The notes under the pieces: generated by a model
The model's database searches: none
Seen by the model: the letters and a program-made list of their open reading frames with translations, nothing else
Told to the model about the DNA's origin: nothing
Program-made: the position numbers and the translations under genes
Part shown: positions 1 through 7,288 of the stretch, piece by piece
How positions within the stretch are numbered: the first letter of the stretch is position 1
Layout of the letters: every line of letters begins with the position of its first letter
Assembly (NCBI GenBank): GCA_002399025.1
Contig: DHCV01000027.1
Span: 1-64,000 of the forward strand
Direction: 5' to 3'
From: Bacteroidales bacterium UBA4893
GTDB lineage: Bacteria; Bacteroidota; Bacteroidia; Bacteroidales; P3
DNA length: 64,000 nt

Positions 1-60
1 AAGACTTAAAGCAGTAATCACAACTATTGCAAATACTCTTAATAAATTTTTGGTTTTCAT
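1..60 (-). CDS. N-terminal fragment of a secreted protein, cut by the window edge
   Basis: Read on the minus strand, an ATG at 58-60 opens an unbroken frame to the window edge encoding MKTKNLLRVFAIVVITALSL. Two lysines followed by a long hydrophobic stretch are typical of a signal peptide or lipoprotein leader. Only 20 codons are visible, so the product and function cannot be named. It would be transcribed away from the DUF6261-like gene, in the same direction as nearly everything on this side of the window. Confidence 0.5.
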   Translation of the reverse strand, partial: MKTKNLLRVFAIVVITALSL

Positions 61-242
61 TTCTAAAACGATTTTAATTAAACAATTTTTTCTCTATTGC
101 TTCATATTTTCTACAAAATACCATCTGCAACCAAGATGAGCTTTCCTTTATTTTACATAGCAAAAACTATTCTATATGTTTTTTGCAAATCCTCCTAATT
201 TTTGCGTTAAGGGGTTATATACTATAATTTAATAAAATAAAT

Positions 243-965
243 CTATACTTTTTCCTGTGTGTTTCTACGTATTTCAACTGCTGAAAGATATTTGTCAATA
301 TAATTATTTACCTTTACTATAATATCAACATATTTCTCATTTGGCTCAAGAACCATAAGGGCGTTGATTTTCTCACAGATATAAACCCATACTTGAACCA
401 CTCTTTGACGTGCCTGCTTGGTTTCTCCACGCAAAGTCAGGGCTTGGGTATTGGACTTATTTTGCTTGAAATCAACGAAGAGATTATTGGCGTTTTCCAA
501 CATATCCTTAACATCGGTTAGTCCCAAAGTAACAAGGTTTTTCTTTGAAGGCTCAACGTTCAAGTCCTGCAATAAATTGGTGATTGCGGCACTTTCTTTG
601 TTTTGTGGCAAAAATGCAATCTCGCTACCTCCATAAAGCTCCAAAACCTTTGCTAATGCCTTTGCTGCATCTGACTTATCTGCATTTGGATAGTCATAGA
701 ACACTGAAACAACGGCATAGAGCTTTCTCATAAAGAAATCTCTGTCTTCATCTGCCTTTTGCATACCTTCTGGAGAGACAAAGGCATTTTCCTTTTTAAG
801 ACATTGGTCAAATAGGTCAAAGCTATGGTTTAGCTTTTCAAAATCTTCTACAATTTTCAAACTTTCCAATTCGTGAGACTTCAAAACATTGATAACATCC
901 TTTACGAACTGATAAAATTCCAAATTTTGCAGGGAATTCATCTTGTGTTTCTTTATTTTTTCCAT
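243..965 (-). CDS. Hypothetical protein, DUF6261-like
   Basis: A 240-residue soluble protein without signal peptide or membrane segment, predicted to be almost wholly alpha-helical. Its layout (short polar N-terminus, a region with DRDFFMRKL and FYDYPNADKSDAAKAL around residues 74-105, then helical repeats) resembles the DUF6261 family, which is frequent in Bacteroidales and has no known function; this assignment is from memory of the family. The codon pattern is a normal protein-coding one. It stands alone, with a tandem-repeat array about 55 bp upstream of its start. No catalytic motif is visible. Confidence 0.75.
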   Translation of the reverse strand: MEKIKKHKMNSLQNLEFYQFVKDVINVLKSHELESLKIVEDFEKLNHSFDLFDQCLKKENAFVSPEGMQKADEDRDFFMRKLYAVVSVFYDYPNADKSDAAKALAKVLELYGGSEIAFLPQNKESAAITNLLQDLNVEPSKKNLVTLGLTDVKDMLENANNLFVDFKQNKSNTQALTLRGETKQARQRVVQVWVYICEKINALMVLEPNEKYVDIIVKVNNYIDKYLSAVEIRRNTQEKV

Positions 966-1020
966 ATCGTTTGGTATTTTTGTGATTATAAATTTTATTT
1001 CCTACTTATCTTTTTAGATT

Positions 1021-1205
1021 TCTATCGCTTTTTATTCATTTTTGGACATATAAATCACGATTTCTATCACTTTTTATTCATTTTTGAACCAAAAATCACG
1101 ATTTCCACCACTTTTTATTCATTTTTGGACATATAAATCACGATTTTTATCACTTTTTCTCTATTTTTGGACTAAAAATTACGATTTCCATCACTTTTTA
1201 TGAAT
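1021..1205. repeat. Tandem repeat with alternating 42/41-bp units (ABAB, 83-bp higher-order period)
   Basis: Related units begin at 1021, 1063, 1104, 1146 and 1187, so the spacing alternates 42, 41, 42, 41. All carry a core like CGATTTCTATCACTTTTTAT. Units one and three share GGACATATAAATCACGA, while units two and four carry AACC/ACTAAAAATYACGA instead. The array lies upstream of the minus-strand gene that starts at 965 and does not encode a convincing protein. Confidence 0.85.
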
Positions 1206-1620
1206 TTTACTGCTTAGAAATCCAGATTTTTGTTCCTATTACTCTTTTACAGCAAGTTAGACTTGCACAATATTATTATTTGGTTAAGCTAAAAAATCTT
1301 ATCAATATAAAAAATGCAGAATTGCAAAAATTCTGCGTTATATGTTTTTCTGTAATATTAAAAAGAAATGGAGGTTGTGAAGAGTTGTATTTGTTAAATA
1401 GGGAATTTGCTACACATGAGGGGTGATTGCTCTTCAGGGGGAAGCCTTTTTGCCATGTATGTAAGTGGGCACTAAGCATTCTTGTTTGTATTTTATTTCA
1501 TGTTAAACAACGTGGCAAATCTAATAGATAATTTCCAAACTACCAAATTATTTAAGCGAAAAATACAAAAATATTTCTATCACTCTGAAAATGATAGATT
1601 AAAATTCTTTTAAAAACTAA
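1206..1620. other. Gene-free stretch with a hairpin and a GC-richer block
   Basis: No supported gene. It holds an inverted repeat GCAGAATT/AATTCTGC (1316-1323 with 1329-1336, loop 5 nt) and a block at about 1360-1495 that is clearly GC-richer than the surrounding spacers. A 67-codon minus-strand open frame (1276-1479) crosses it but has no recognisable domain and no promoter element in front. The block could be a small RNA or a decayed element; nothing decides between these. Confidence 0.4.
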
Positions 1621-2385
1621 TCATTTCTTTCTAATAAGCATAGAGAAATAGCCGTAGAATAGGGCGGCTATGGTTAGGAAGGTGTTTAGTAGGCTTATTC
1701 TGACGAAATCTTTTGTGGGGCGAAAATGTGATACTCTTTCTTCAAGGGGTGGGTAGTAAACATTGATGGGTTGCTCTATGAGTTTGATGTTTCTCCATGC
1801 AATTCGTACTAAGAGTTCGTATTCGGCTTCGTATCTGTTGTTGAGGGGTTTCATCCTCTTCATCTTTTTTAGGGGGTAGAGCCTGAAGCCTGTTTGTGTG
1901 TCGTTTAGTTTTTTGCCTGTTTGGAGCTTGAACCAGAAATTGGAAAACCTATTGGCAAAGCTGTTCTTATTGGGCATATTGGGGTTATTGAAGCTTCGTT
2001 GCCCTATGATGAGTGAGTTGGGATTATTGGAATAGGCATTTAGTAAAAGGGGGATGTCTTCTGCCAAGTGTTGTCCGTCTGAATCCATTGTTATGGTTGC
2101 GTCAAAGCCTTTTTCTCTTGCTTTTTGAAATCCTTGCTTTATGGCGTAGCCCTTGCCTTTGTTTTTGGGATAGGTGATAAGGGTTATCTTGTCTCTTATT
2201 CCTTCTAATATGTTTTTGGTATTATCTGTTGAGCCGTCATTGACCACAATTATATCTTTGCAGTAATTCATTGTTGAACTAACTACCTGCTCAATGGTTT
2301 TTTCATTGTTATATGTTGGGATAAGGATGCAAATCTTTGTTTTTTGCATTTCTTCCTTAATATGTGCAGGTGTTTCTTTGGTCAT
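1621..2385 (-). CDS. Family 2 glycosyltransferase (DPM1-like), last gene of the aryl-polyene operon
   Basis: 254 residues with a GT-A fold of family GT2: the nucleotide-binding start CILIPTYNNEKTIEQVV at about 18-34, VVNDGSTDNT near 47-56, and DSDGQH near 101-106 carrying the metal-binding Asp-x-Asp. The C-terminus has one hydrophobic segment (about 228-248), suggesting membrane attachment. Family members move sugars from nucleotide donors to lipid or other acceptors. Its ATG overlaps the stop of the upstream dehydratase gene (TAATG), so the two are translationally coupled. GT2 genes are common in Bacteroidota aryl-polyene clusters; it probably glycosylates the pigment or its lipid anchor. 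The acceptor cannot be read from sequence. Confidence 0.88.
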   Translation of the reverse strand: MTKETPAHIKEEMQKTKICILIPTYNNEKTIEQVVSSTMNYCKDIIVVNDGSTDNTKNILEGIRDKITLITYPKNKGKGYAIKQGFQKAREKGFDATITMDSDGQHLAEDIPLLLNAYSNNPNSLIIGQRSFNNPNMPNKNSFANRFSNFWFKLQTGKKLNDTQTGFRLYPLKKMKRMKPLNNRYEAEYELLVRIAWRNIKLIEQPINVYYPPLEERVSHFRPTKDFVRISLLNTFLTIAALFYGYFSMLIRKK

Positions 2386-2756
2386 TAGAGTTGGGTGGTT
2401 AGTTCTAAGTTTAGTTTTGAATAGGTGGTTTGATTTGCATAAATAGTTGTTGTGGCGCTGTATTCTTTTTCTTTTGGGGATAAGGAAATATCAAATATTA
2501 TTTCTTGGTTTGAGTCTGGAATTATAACATTCAGGAATTTTACGCTCTTAATGAATTTGATATTGAGGTTTGTTTTGAGTGTTTTGGATGCTAATTCTCT
2601 AATGATTTCTATTATGCAGGCTCCTGGGACGATTGGGTTATTGGGGAAGTGAGATAGGAATATTCTATGCTTTTGGTTAAATGAAAGATAATATTTTATA
2701 TTCATATCATCTTTGATTTCTACCTTGTTTATTGAGTAAAAATTGTCCTTTAACAT
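2385..2756 (-). CDS. Hotdog-fold 3-hydroxyacyl-ACP dehydratase (FabZ/ApeI-like)
   Basis: 123 residues of one hotdog domain. HFPNNPIVPGACIIEII (about 36-52) matches the HFPxxPxxPG motif of FabA/FabZ dehydratases, including the catalytic His, with the acidic partner in the following helix. It would remove water from 3-hydroxyacyl-ACP during polyene extension, giving the trans double bond. Its stop overlaps the start of the glycosyltransferase gene, and only 2 nt separate it from the upstream LolA-like gene. This is one of two dehydratases in the operon; this one keeps the canonical His. Confidence 0.82.
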   Translation of the reverse strand: MLKDNFYSINKVEIKDDMNIKYYLSFNQKHRIFLSHFPNNPIVPGACIIEIIRELASKTLKTNLNIKFIKSVKFLNVIIPDSNQEIIFDISLSPKEKEYSATTTIYANQTTYSKLNLELTTQL

Positions 2757-2758
2757 GT

Positions 2759-3394
2759 TTATTTTATGGTGAAGATTTGTTTGGGGATTGGGCTATTCTT
2801 TTTCTTGTCGGAAAATGTAATTGTGGTTATGTCTCCGTTCTTTTCGTCCATTTGGATTATGTCGGCAAGGTTGGTTTTGGTGTCGATGGTTATGGTTATG
2901 GTATTAAACATCGATTTTAATCTTCTGTTAAGAGGCATCATCTTAACAATTAGCAATCCTTTGTCGTTGGTGTAGAAATCGGAATTGAAGTTTTTGCCTT
3001 CCTGAAGTTCCTTTCCACTAATAATGCCAATGATAATCTTGCTTATCTCTTGGAACATCTTATTGGAATTGGAATATTCTCCCTGCGAGTTCTTGACTTT
3101 TATCTTATCGTTGTTTACAACAAACATATATTGGGTTGGATGAGTGTTTTCCCATCTCAAAAGATTGGGACTTTCAAAATACATCACCCCTTTTGAAACA
3201 CTAACTCCACTTAATAGGGAGCTTTTCTTTTCCTGCTTATAGTTGCATTGGAGCGATTTAACTTCGGAAGATAGTTTCTTAATATAGGTTTCCTTTTCTT
3301 TGGCTGATAGTTTCTTCAATCCTGCTTCCTGTGAGAAAGAAACAAGAGAGCCAAAGATAAATATGCTTAATAGTATTATTCTTTTCATCATCAT
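2759..3394 (-). CDS. LolA-like outer-membrane lipoprotein carrier protein
   Basis: 211 residues with a signal peptide (about 1-21, ending FSQ) followed by a LolA-type open beta-barrel domain: GVMYFESPNLLRWENTHP near 70-87 and a later IDTKTNLADIIQMDEKNGDITTITF segment are typical of the family. General LolA carries lipoproteins across the periplasm; cluster-encoded paralogues are a regular part of aryl-polyene operons and are thought to move or shield the hydrophobic product. The two-gene neighbourhood with a dehydratase and a small membrane protein supports that dedicated role. Confidence 0.82.
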   Translation of the reverse strand: MMMKRIILLSIFIFGSLVSFSQEAGLKKLSAKEKETYIKKLSSEVKSLQCNYKQEKKSSLLSGVSVSKGVMYFESPNLLRWENTHPTQYMFVVNNDKIKVKNSQGEYSNSNKMFQEISKIIIGIISGKELQEGKNFNSDFYTNDKGLLIVKMMPLNRRLKSMFNTITITIDTKTNLADIIQMDEKNGDITTITFSDKKKNSPIPKQIFTIK

Positions 3395-3397
3395 AAT

Positions 3398-3751
3398 CTA
3401 CTTTACTACAAAAAACACGCCAATCATTATTATCAAAACTCCAATCCATCTTGTTAGGGGAATAGGTTCGTGGAAAATAAAGTATGCTGCCGCAAGTCCA
3501 ATTATATAACTTACGCTCAAAAGAGGATATGCCAAGCTAAACTGATAGTTTTTCAGGACATACATCCAAGTTAGCATTGCTCCCAAAGCACAAATTCCCG
3601 ATGCTGCGAACTGCCATGTTGTGAATACTGTTTTGAAATAGCTTAGACTCCATGAGAATTTACCGAAGCTTTGAACCGATAATTTCAAGAAAGCTTGAGC
3701 GGCTACTAAAAGCACACTTTGTCCTAAGATTAAACCTGCAAGTTTTAGCAT
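3398..3751 (-). CDS. Small four-helix membrane protein of the EamA/SMR type
   Basis: 117 residues with four predicted membrane helices (about 3-22, 44-66, 70-90, 97-116). The pattern of a half-length EamA (drug/metabolite transporter) unit, with FHEPIPLTRWIGVLIIMIGVF near the end, resembles ArnE/ArnF-like and SMR proteins, which act as dimers. It overlaps the 3' end of the upstream KS-like gene by 7 nt. In this operon it may flip or export the lipid-linked polyene, standing in for the MMPL exporter that I do not see; that is inference from context only. Confidence 0.72.
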   Translation of the reverse strand: MLKLAGLILGQSVLLVAAQAFLKLSVQSFGKFSWSLSYFKTVFTTWQFAASGICALGAMLTWMYVLKNYQFSLAYPLLSVSYIIGLAAAYFIFHEPIPLTRWIGVLIIMIGVFFVVK

Positions 3752-4806
3752 TTTGATAAGAGTATGAATGAATGTTCGCTGTTTTGGAAATGATTATAGA
3801 TCAATATATGTTTGGGATTTAGGATTTCCTTTGGGGAATCAAATACCAAATGTTTAGGGATAATATTTTTCTTTAAGCATGTTGCTCCAATATAAAACCC
3901 TAACCCACTCATTGAGAAACTCTCTCCAAACAAATGCTTATACCAGACAAAAGGAATATCATTAAAGAGATTTTCCTTAGTCTTGGAATAAACCTCATCA
4001 TTTTCCTTATCTCCACTATGACCAACAAGAACAGCATCAATATCCGACAAGGTTAGATTATTCTCTTCCAAAAGTCTTTTGAGGGTTTCTTCCAACTTTT
4101 CTTTTGTTGGCTTATGCAGAATATTCATCCCAGCCAATGAACATATTGAATCCTCATTCTTTTCATTGCTAAGGAAAGAACTTACAGCAACCTCTCCAGA
4201 GAACGACCCCAAAGTTTCAGATTTCCTTAGGGTTTCCACACAAATATCGCCTTTTTTCCAATAGCCTATCTTATCATACAAGGTAAACATATCCTTAGTC
4301 ATTTCGTCGTGAGCTCCAACCAAGGCATTAGTTATCTTATTCAGCTTAAATTGTAAAAAGGCATCAAACAAAGCACTCTCAAACGAAATTCCGCGATGAA
4401 CATAGGTTGAATTATAGTTATTACATTTTAGTTCCAAAGCTATTTGAGAGCTAATTGTGTTGTGAGTTGATTGTATAAAATAGGTTGGAGTGAGAAGGGT
4501 TTCGTTGTTTTCCAGCATTGAATAAAGAAACTTTTCTGTGTTTTCAATACATCCCAAACCAGTTGCAGTTATTATTGCGTCAATCTCGTTTCCCTTTCTT
4601 CCTTGCAAAACATTAAGTGAGGTTGTTACTGCACGCTTTAATATCCTGCCCATACGTCTTGAAGACATTGGGTTAATGTATTGCTTATAGTTTGGTTCTA
4701 TTGAGGAAACATATCTCTGTCTATGATAAATAGGGCTCTCAAACCAATTATCACAAAGAGGCTCTTGAATGGAAATTTGAGATATGGATTGAATATATAT
4801 AGCCAT
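3745..4806 (-). CDS. Beta-ketoacyl synthase-like chain-length factor (no active-site Cys)
   Basis: 353 residues matching the thiolase-fold family in which the N-terminal half is the PF13723 type: TPTYFIQSTHNTISSQIALEL near 104-124 is the family signature. At the place where condensing enzymes have the catalytic Cys (TAC-S/A-S) this protein reads STYVHRG, so it should not condense by itself. Homologous positions in aryl-polyene clusters are filled by a chain-length factor that pairs with a true KS; the complete KS directly upstream (2 nt away) is the natural partner. VLVGHSGDKEND near 262-273 replaces the usual AHGTxT His motif. Role assigned from family and position. Confidence 0.8.
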   Translation of the reverse strand: MAIYIQSISQISIQEPLCDNWFESPIYHRQRYVSSIEPNYKQYINPMSSRRMGRILKRAVTTSLNVLQGRKGNEIDAIITATGLGCIENTEKFLYSMLENNETLLTPTYFIQSTHNTISSQIALELKCNNYNSTYVHRGISFESALFDAFLQFKLNKITNALVGAHDEMTKDMFTLYDKIGYWKKGDICVETLRKSETLGSFSGEVAVSSFLSNEKNEDSICSLAGMNILHKPTKEKLEETLKRLLEENNLTLSDIDAVLVGHSGDKENDEVYSKTKENLFNDIPFVWYKHLFGESFSMSGLGFYIGATCLKKNIIPKHLVFDSPKEILNPKHILIYNHFQNSEHSFILLSKC

Positions 4807-4807
4807 C

Positions 4808-6010
4808 TTAGATTATCTTTGAGAATATGCAAGAAGAGTCGTTTCCGCCAAAGCCAAAGGAGTTTGTCATTATATGTTTGATGTTTGGCAATTGAATTGT
4901 TCTTTGAGCAGGGACCAAATCAACATCTTCCATTGGAGTTTTGAAATTGAGGTTGGCAGGAATAAAATTATTCTTAAGTGCAAGAATGGATATTACTGAC
5001 TCAACTGAACCAGCAGCACTTGTTGTGTGTCCTGTGAAGGATTTGGTTGAGGAAACATAGGGTGGATTTTCTCCAAAGACCCTCTTAATCGCTGAGGCTT
5101 CACTCGAATCATTATTATCTGTTCCTGTCCCATGAGCATTAATATAGTCAATATCTTCTGCTGAAAGCCCACTATCTTCCAATGCTCTTTTCATTGACAG
5201 AAAAGCACCCTGACCATCGGGTGAAGAAGCCGTTTGATGAAAAGCATCACAAGTATTTGCATATCCGCTAAGCTTACAAATTGGCTCAACTCCCCTTTCC
5301 TTTGCCGATTCCATTCCCTCCAAAACAATATATGCAGCACCCTCACCCAAGTTCAGCCCTTGACGGTTCTTGTCAAAAGGTTTGCAAGCCTCCTTATCCA
5401 AAATCATAAGAGTGTTGAACCCATTGAGATGAAACTTACTCAAACATTCAGTTCCTCCCACCACTGCAATATCAACATATCCTGCCTTAATTAGGTTTGC
5501 ACCAAGAATAATTGCATTGGCAGCCGAAGAACAAGCTGTGGAAATTGTTGTTATGAAATCAAACCCTCCAAAATAATCCGCAATATCCTGAGTTGAGGCA
5601 GCACAATCGTGAAGAGAAATATACTCATCCTTAGAATTATTCTGGAAAAACTCCAAATAGAACTCCTCGTTCTTCTCCATTCCACCAACAGTTGTCCCAC
5701 TTATGAAAGCAATCCTTTTGGGAGTATCCTTATCTATCTTGGCTTGCTCCAAAGCCTCTCTTAGGGCAAGCATTCCAAGAAGGGTTGTTCTGGTTAGAGG
5801 ATTTTGGGGATTATAATTTAACAAAGAAAGCATATCTTTGTCGCTCAATCTTACTTCGCTGACCGGAAGCGAAGAATGAATGGTGTTCAAGTGTTTCAAT
5901 TCCCCAATGGCTGAGTTCTGATTAATCAAGGATTGAAGAGTTTCATCCTTTCCCAATCCCAAACCAGTGAGAATACCCATTGCCGTAACAAGAATATCGT
6001 TCAAAGCCAA
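4808..6010 (-). CDS. Beta-ketoacyl-ACP synthase (FabF-like KS)
   Basis: 400 residues, full KAS I/II length. The catalytic triad is complete: Cys160 in ISTACSSAANAI, His293 in INAHGTGTDNND and His328 in STKSFTGHTTSAAG. The C-terminal NSFGFGGNDSSCIF is the conserved glycine-rich loop. It performs decarboxylative condensation of malonyl-ACP onto the growing chain. It follows an ACP gene by 3 nt and precedes the Cys-less partner by 2 nt; such adjacency suggests that this is the KS of a KS/chain-length-factor heterodimer that extends the polyene. Confidence 0.92.
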   Translation of the reverse strand: MALNDILVTAMGILTGLGLGKDETLQSLINQNSAIGELKHLNTIHSSLPVSEVRLSDKDMLSLLNYNPQNPLTRTTLLGMLALREALEQAKIDKDTPKRIAFISGTTVGGMEKNEEFYLEFFQNNSKDEYISLHDCAASTQDIADYFGGFDFITTISTACSSAANAIILGANLIKAGYVDIAVVGGTECLSKFHLNGFNTLMILDKEACKPFDKNRQGLNLGEGAAYIVLEGMESAKERGVEPICKLSGYANTCDAFHQTASSPDGQGAFLSMKRALEDSGLSAEDIDYINAHGTGTDNNDSSEASAIKRVFGENPPYVSSTKSFTGHTTSAAGSVESVISILALKNNFIPANLNFKTPMEDVDLVPAQRTIQLPNIKHIMTNSFGFGGNDSSCIFSKII

Positions 6011-6013
6011 AAC

Positions 6014-6271
6014 CTATTTCTTTCTGTTGTTCTTAATGTACTCTGCCATTACGCTAACACTCTTGAAAATCTCCTTTCCCTGAGCAGCATTTTCTAATTT
6101 AATGCCGTAGTTCTTTTCGAGCAAAACAATAAGCTCTAAGGCATCAATAGAATCCAAGCCCAAACCTTCACCAAACAAAGGAGCATTGCTGTCAATATCC
6201 TCAGGAGTTATTTCTTCAAGATTTAAAACTTCAATAATCTCTTTTTTAAGCTCTAATATTAAATCTTCCAT
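6014..6271 (-). CDS. Acyl carrier protein
   Basis: 85 residues, acidic, four-helix ACP fold. LGLDSIDALELIVLLEKNYG contains the phosphopantetheine attachment residue Ser41 in the DSI motif. It would carry the starter and growing polyene chain as a thioester. It is the first gene of the second half of the operon, after a 405-bp spacer containing a repeat array, so this half may have its own promoter. The operon has a second ACP at 11329-11571; two ACPs are usual in aryl-polyene clusters. Confidence 0.92.
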   Translation of the reverse strand: MEDLILELKKEIIEVLNLEEITPEDIDSNAPLFGEGLGLDSIDALELIVLLEKNYGIKLENAAQGKEIFKSVSVMAEYIKNNRKK

Positions 6272-6676
6272 ATAATTAAATAAGTTTTTTATTTGTATAA
6301 CTTGATAATATGTCCGAACCGATAGTAATTACTACCTAATTCTCAATTACAAAATTACAAAATAATTCTCAATAACCTAAATAAAGAGTTTTTTTGTTAA
6401 GTCAAACACAGATTATTCATACATTAAGCAAGGATTTTTCACTCAAATAATAAATCATTGTATAAGGTATTTGAAATTATCCCCTATATAAATTTATTTT
6501 TCTCTGAGATAGTTATTTTTTTCTCTGAGATAATTTGAAATAAGTCCCGTTTATTTTTGTCTAAGCTTAGTTTATTTTTTTAGAATCAAGTTTTAATTTA
6601 TTAGAATCAAGTTTTAATTTATTAGAATCAAGTTTTAATTTATTAGAATCAAGTTTTAATTTATTAGAATTTGATT
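6272..6676. other. Gene-free spacer inside the pigment operon
   Basis: No coding potential. The right half (6494-6680) is an ordered repeat array described separately; the left part is plain AT-rich sequence with no clear promoter for the ACP gene starting at 6271. Confidence 0.6.
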
Positions 6677-6680
6677 CTAA
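6494..6680. repeat. 21-bp phased intergenic repeat array with terminal palindrome
   Basis: CTCTGAGATA occurs at 6502 and 6523 (21 bp apart), each following a TTATTTTT stretch. A further TTATTTTT-type pair follows (A at 6553 and 6574, 21 bp apart). Then TAGAATCAAGTTTTAATTT starts at 6581, 6602, 6623 and 6644, exactly 21 bp each, with a broken fifth copy at 6665. The fifth copy turns into a palindrome TTAGAAT-TTG-ATTCTAA (6664-6680) that contains the stop codon of the gene to the right. The palindrome could act as a weak terminator. Confidence 0.9.
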
Positions 6681-7288
6681 TAAATGGTCTTTATATTCTC
6701 TATATTGAAATTATTAACCTTAGTGTTCTTCTTAAGGGCAAACATCAATACATCAATATTATTATCTCCGTCTTCAACCCAACCACATAGCAAATTCTCT
6801 ATGGAATCGTTGGAAAGTGCATCTATGGAATATTGATAGAGGTGGTGTGGTGAGAAATCTTTGTGGACAAAGAAAAGTGTTTCGCCCATTATCTTGTTTC
6901 TTATGGCTATTTCGCCTGTAACTATGTTTGCCAAGGTGTAAACAAAGACTGATGGGGAAGGAAAATAGTTATTGGTGTCTTGTATGGTTTGTTGATAGTT
7001 CTTGTCGGTTTCCAATGAGGAAGAGCTGTTCATAGATATGATTGACCATTTGGGTTTTGGTTCCAAAGGGTCAATATTAAGGCTTCGCATTATTATTTCG
7101 GAGGCAAGAAATCCTGCCTTTGAGAGTGTGTCCATCTTAAAATACTTCGGATAGTCTATCTTTTGGCTTTTGTATATGTTGGTTAGCCAAGATGTGTTTT
7201 CTCTTAATGGTATTTCCAACTCTTCTCCATTAAGCAAAACCTTTGTATTGGTTATCCTGCACCACGATTTTATTTCAATATTTATCAT
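6677..7288 (-). CDS. Short ketosynthase-like protein of the aryl-polyene cluster (no catalytic Cys)
   Basis: 203 residues from the Met at 7288; an upstream Met at 7330 would give 217 residues but would overlap the preceding KS gene by 56 nt instead of 14, so I prefer 7288. MDTLSKAGFLASEII, IISMNSSSSLETDKNYQ and SPSVFVYTLANIVTGEIAIRN follow the order of the N-terminal half of a ketosynthase, but the Cys position reads YTLANIV and no His motifs follow, since the C-terminal half is absent. Such truncated KS-like proteins occur beside KS genes in Bacteroidota pigment clusters; it may be a structural partner of the adjacent KS. Function not established. Confidence 0.7.
   Translation of the reverse strand: MINIEIKSWCRITNTKVLLNGEELEIPLRENTSWLTNIYKSQKIDYPKYFKMDTLSKAGFLASEIIMRSLNIDPLEPKPKWSIISMNSSSSLETDKNYQQTIQDTNNYFPSPSVFVYTLANIVTGEIAIRNKIMGETLFFVHKDFSPHHLYQYSIDALSNDSIENLLCGWVEDGDNNIDVLMFALKKNTKVNNFNIENIKTIY

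Noticed and set aside
873..1136. 87-codon plus-strand open frame
   Set aside because: It is the translation of the 41/42-bp tandem repeat (FYRFLFIFGHINHDFYHFL pattern) and runs antisense into the DUF6261-like gene.
1276..1479. 67-codon minus-strand open frame
   Set aside because: No domain, no promoter element, Ser/Phe/Asn-rich composition of translated AT-rich spacer; kept only as a note on an unusual region.
6581..6680. CRISPR-like array
   Set aside because: 21-bp units are directly adjacent with no unique spacers and no cas genes in the window.
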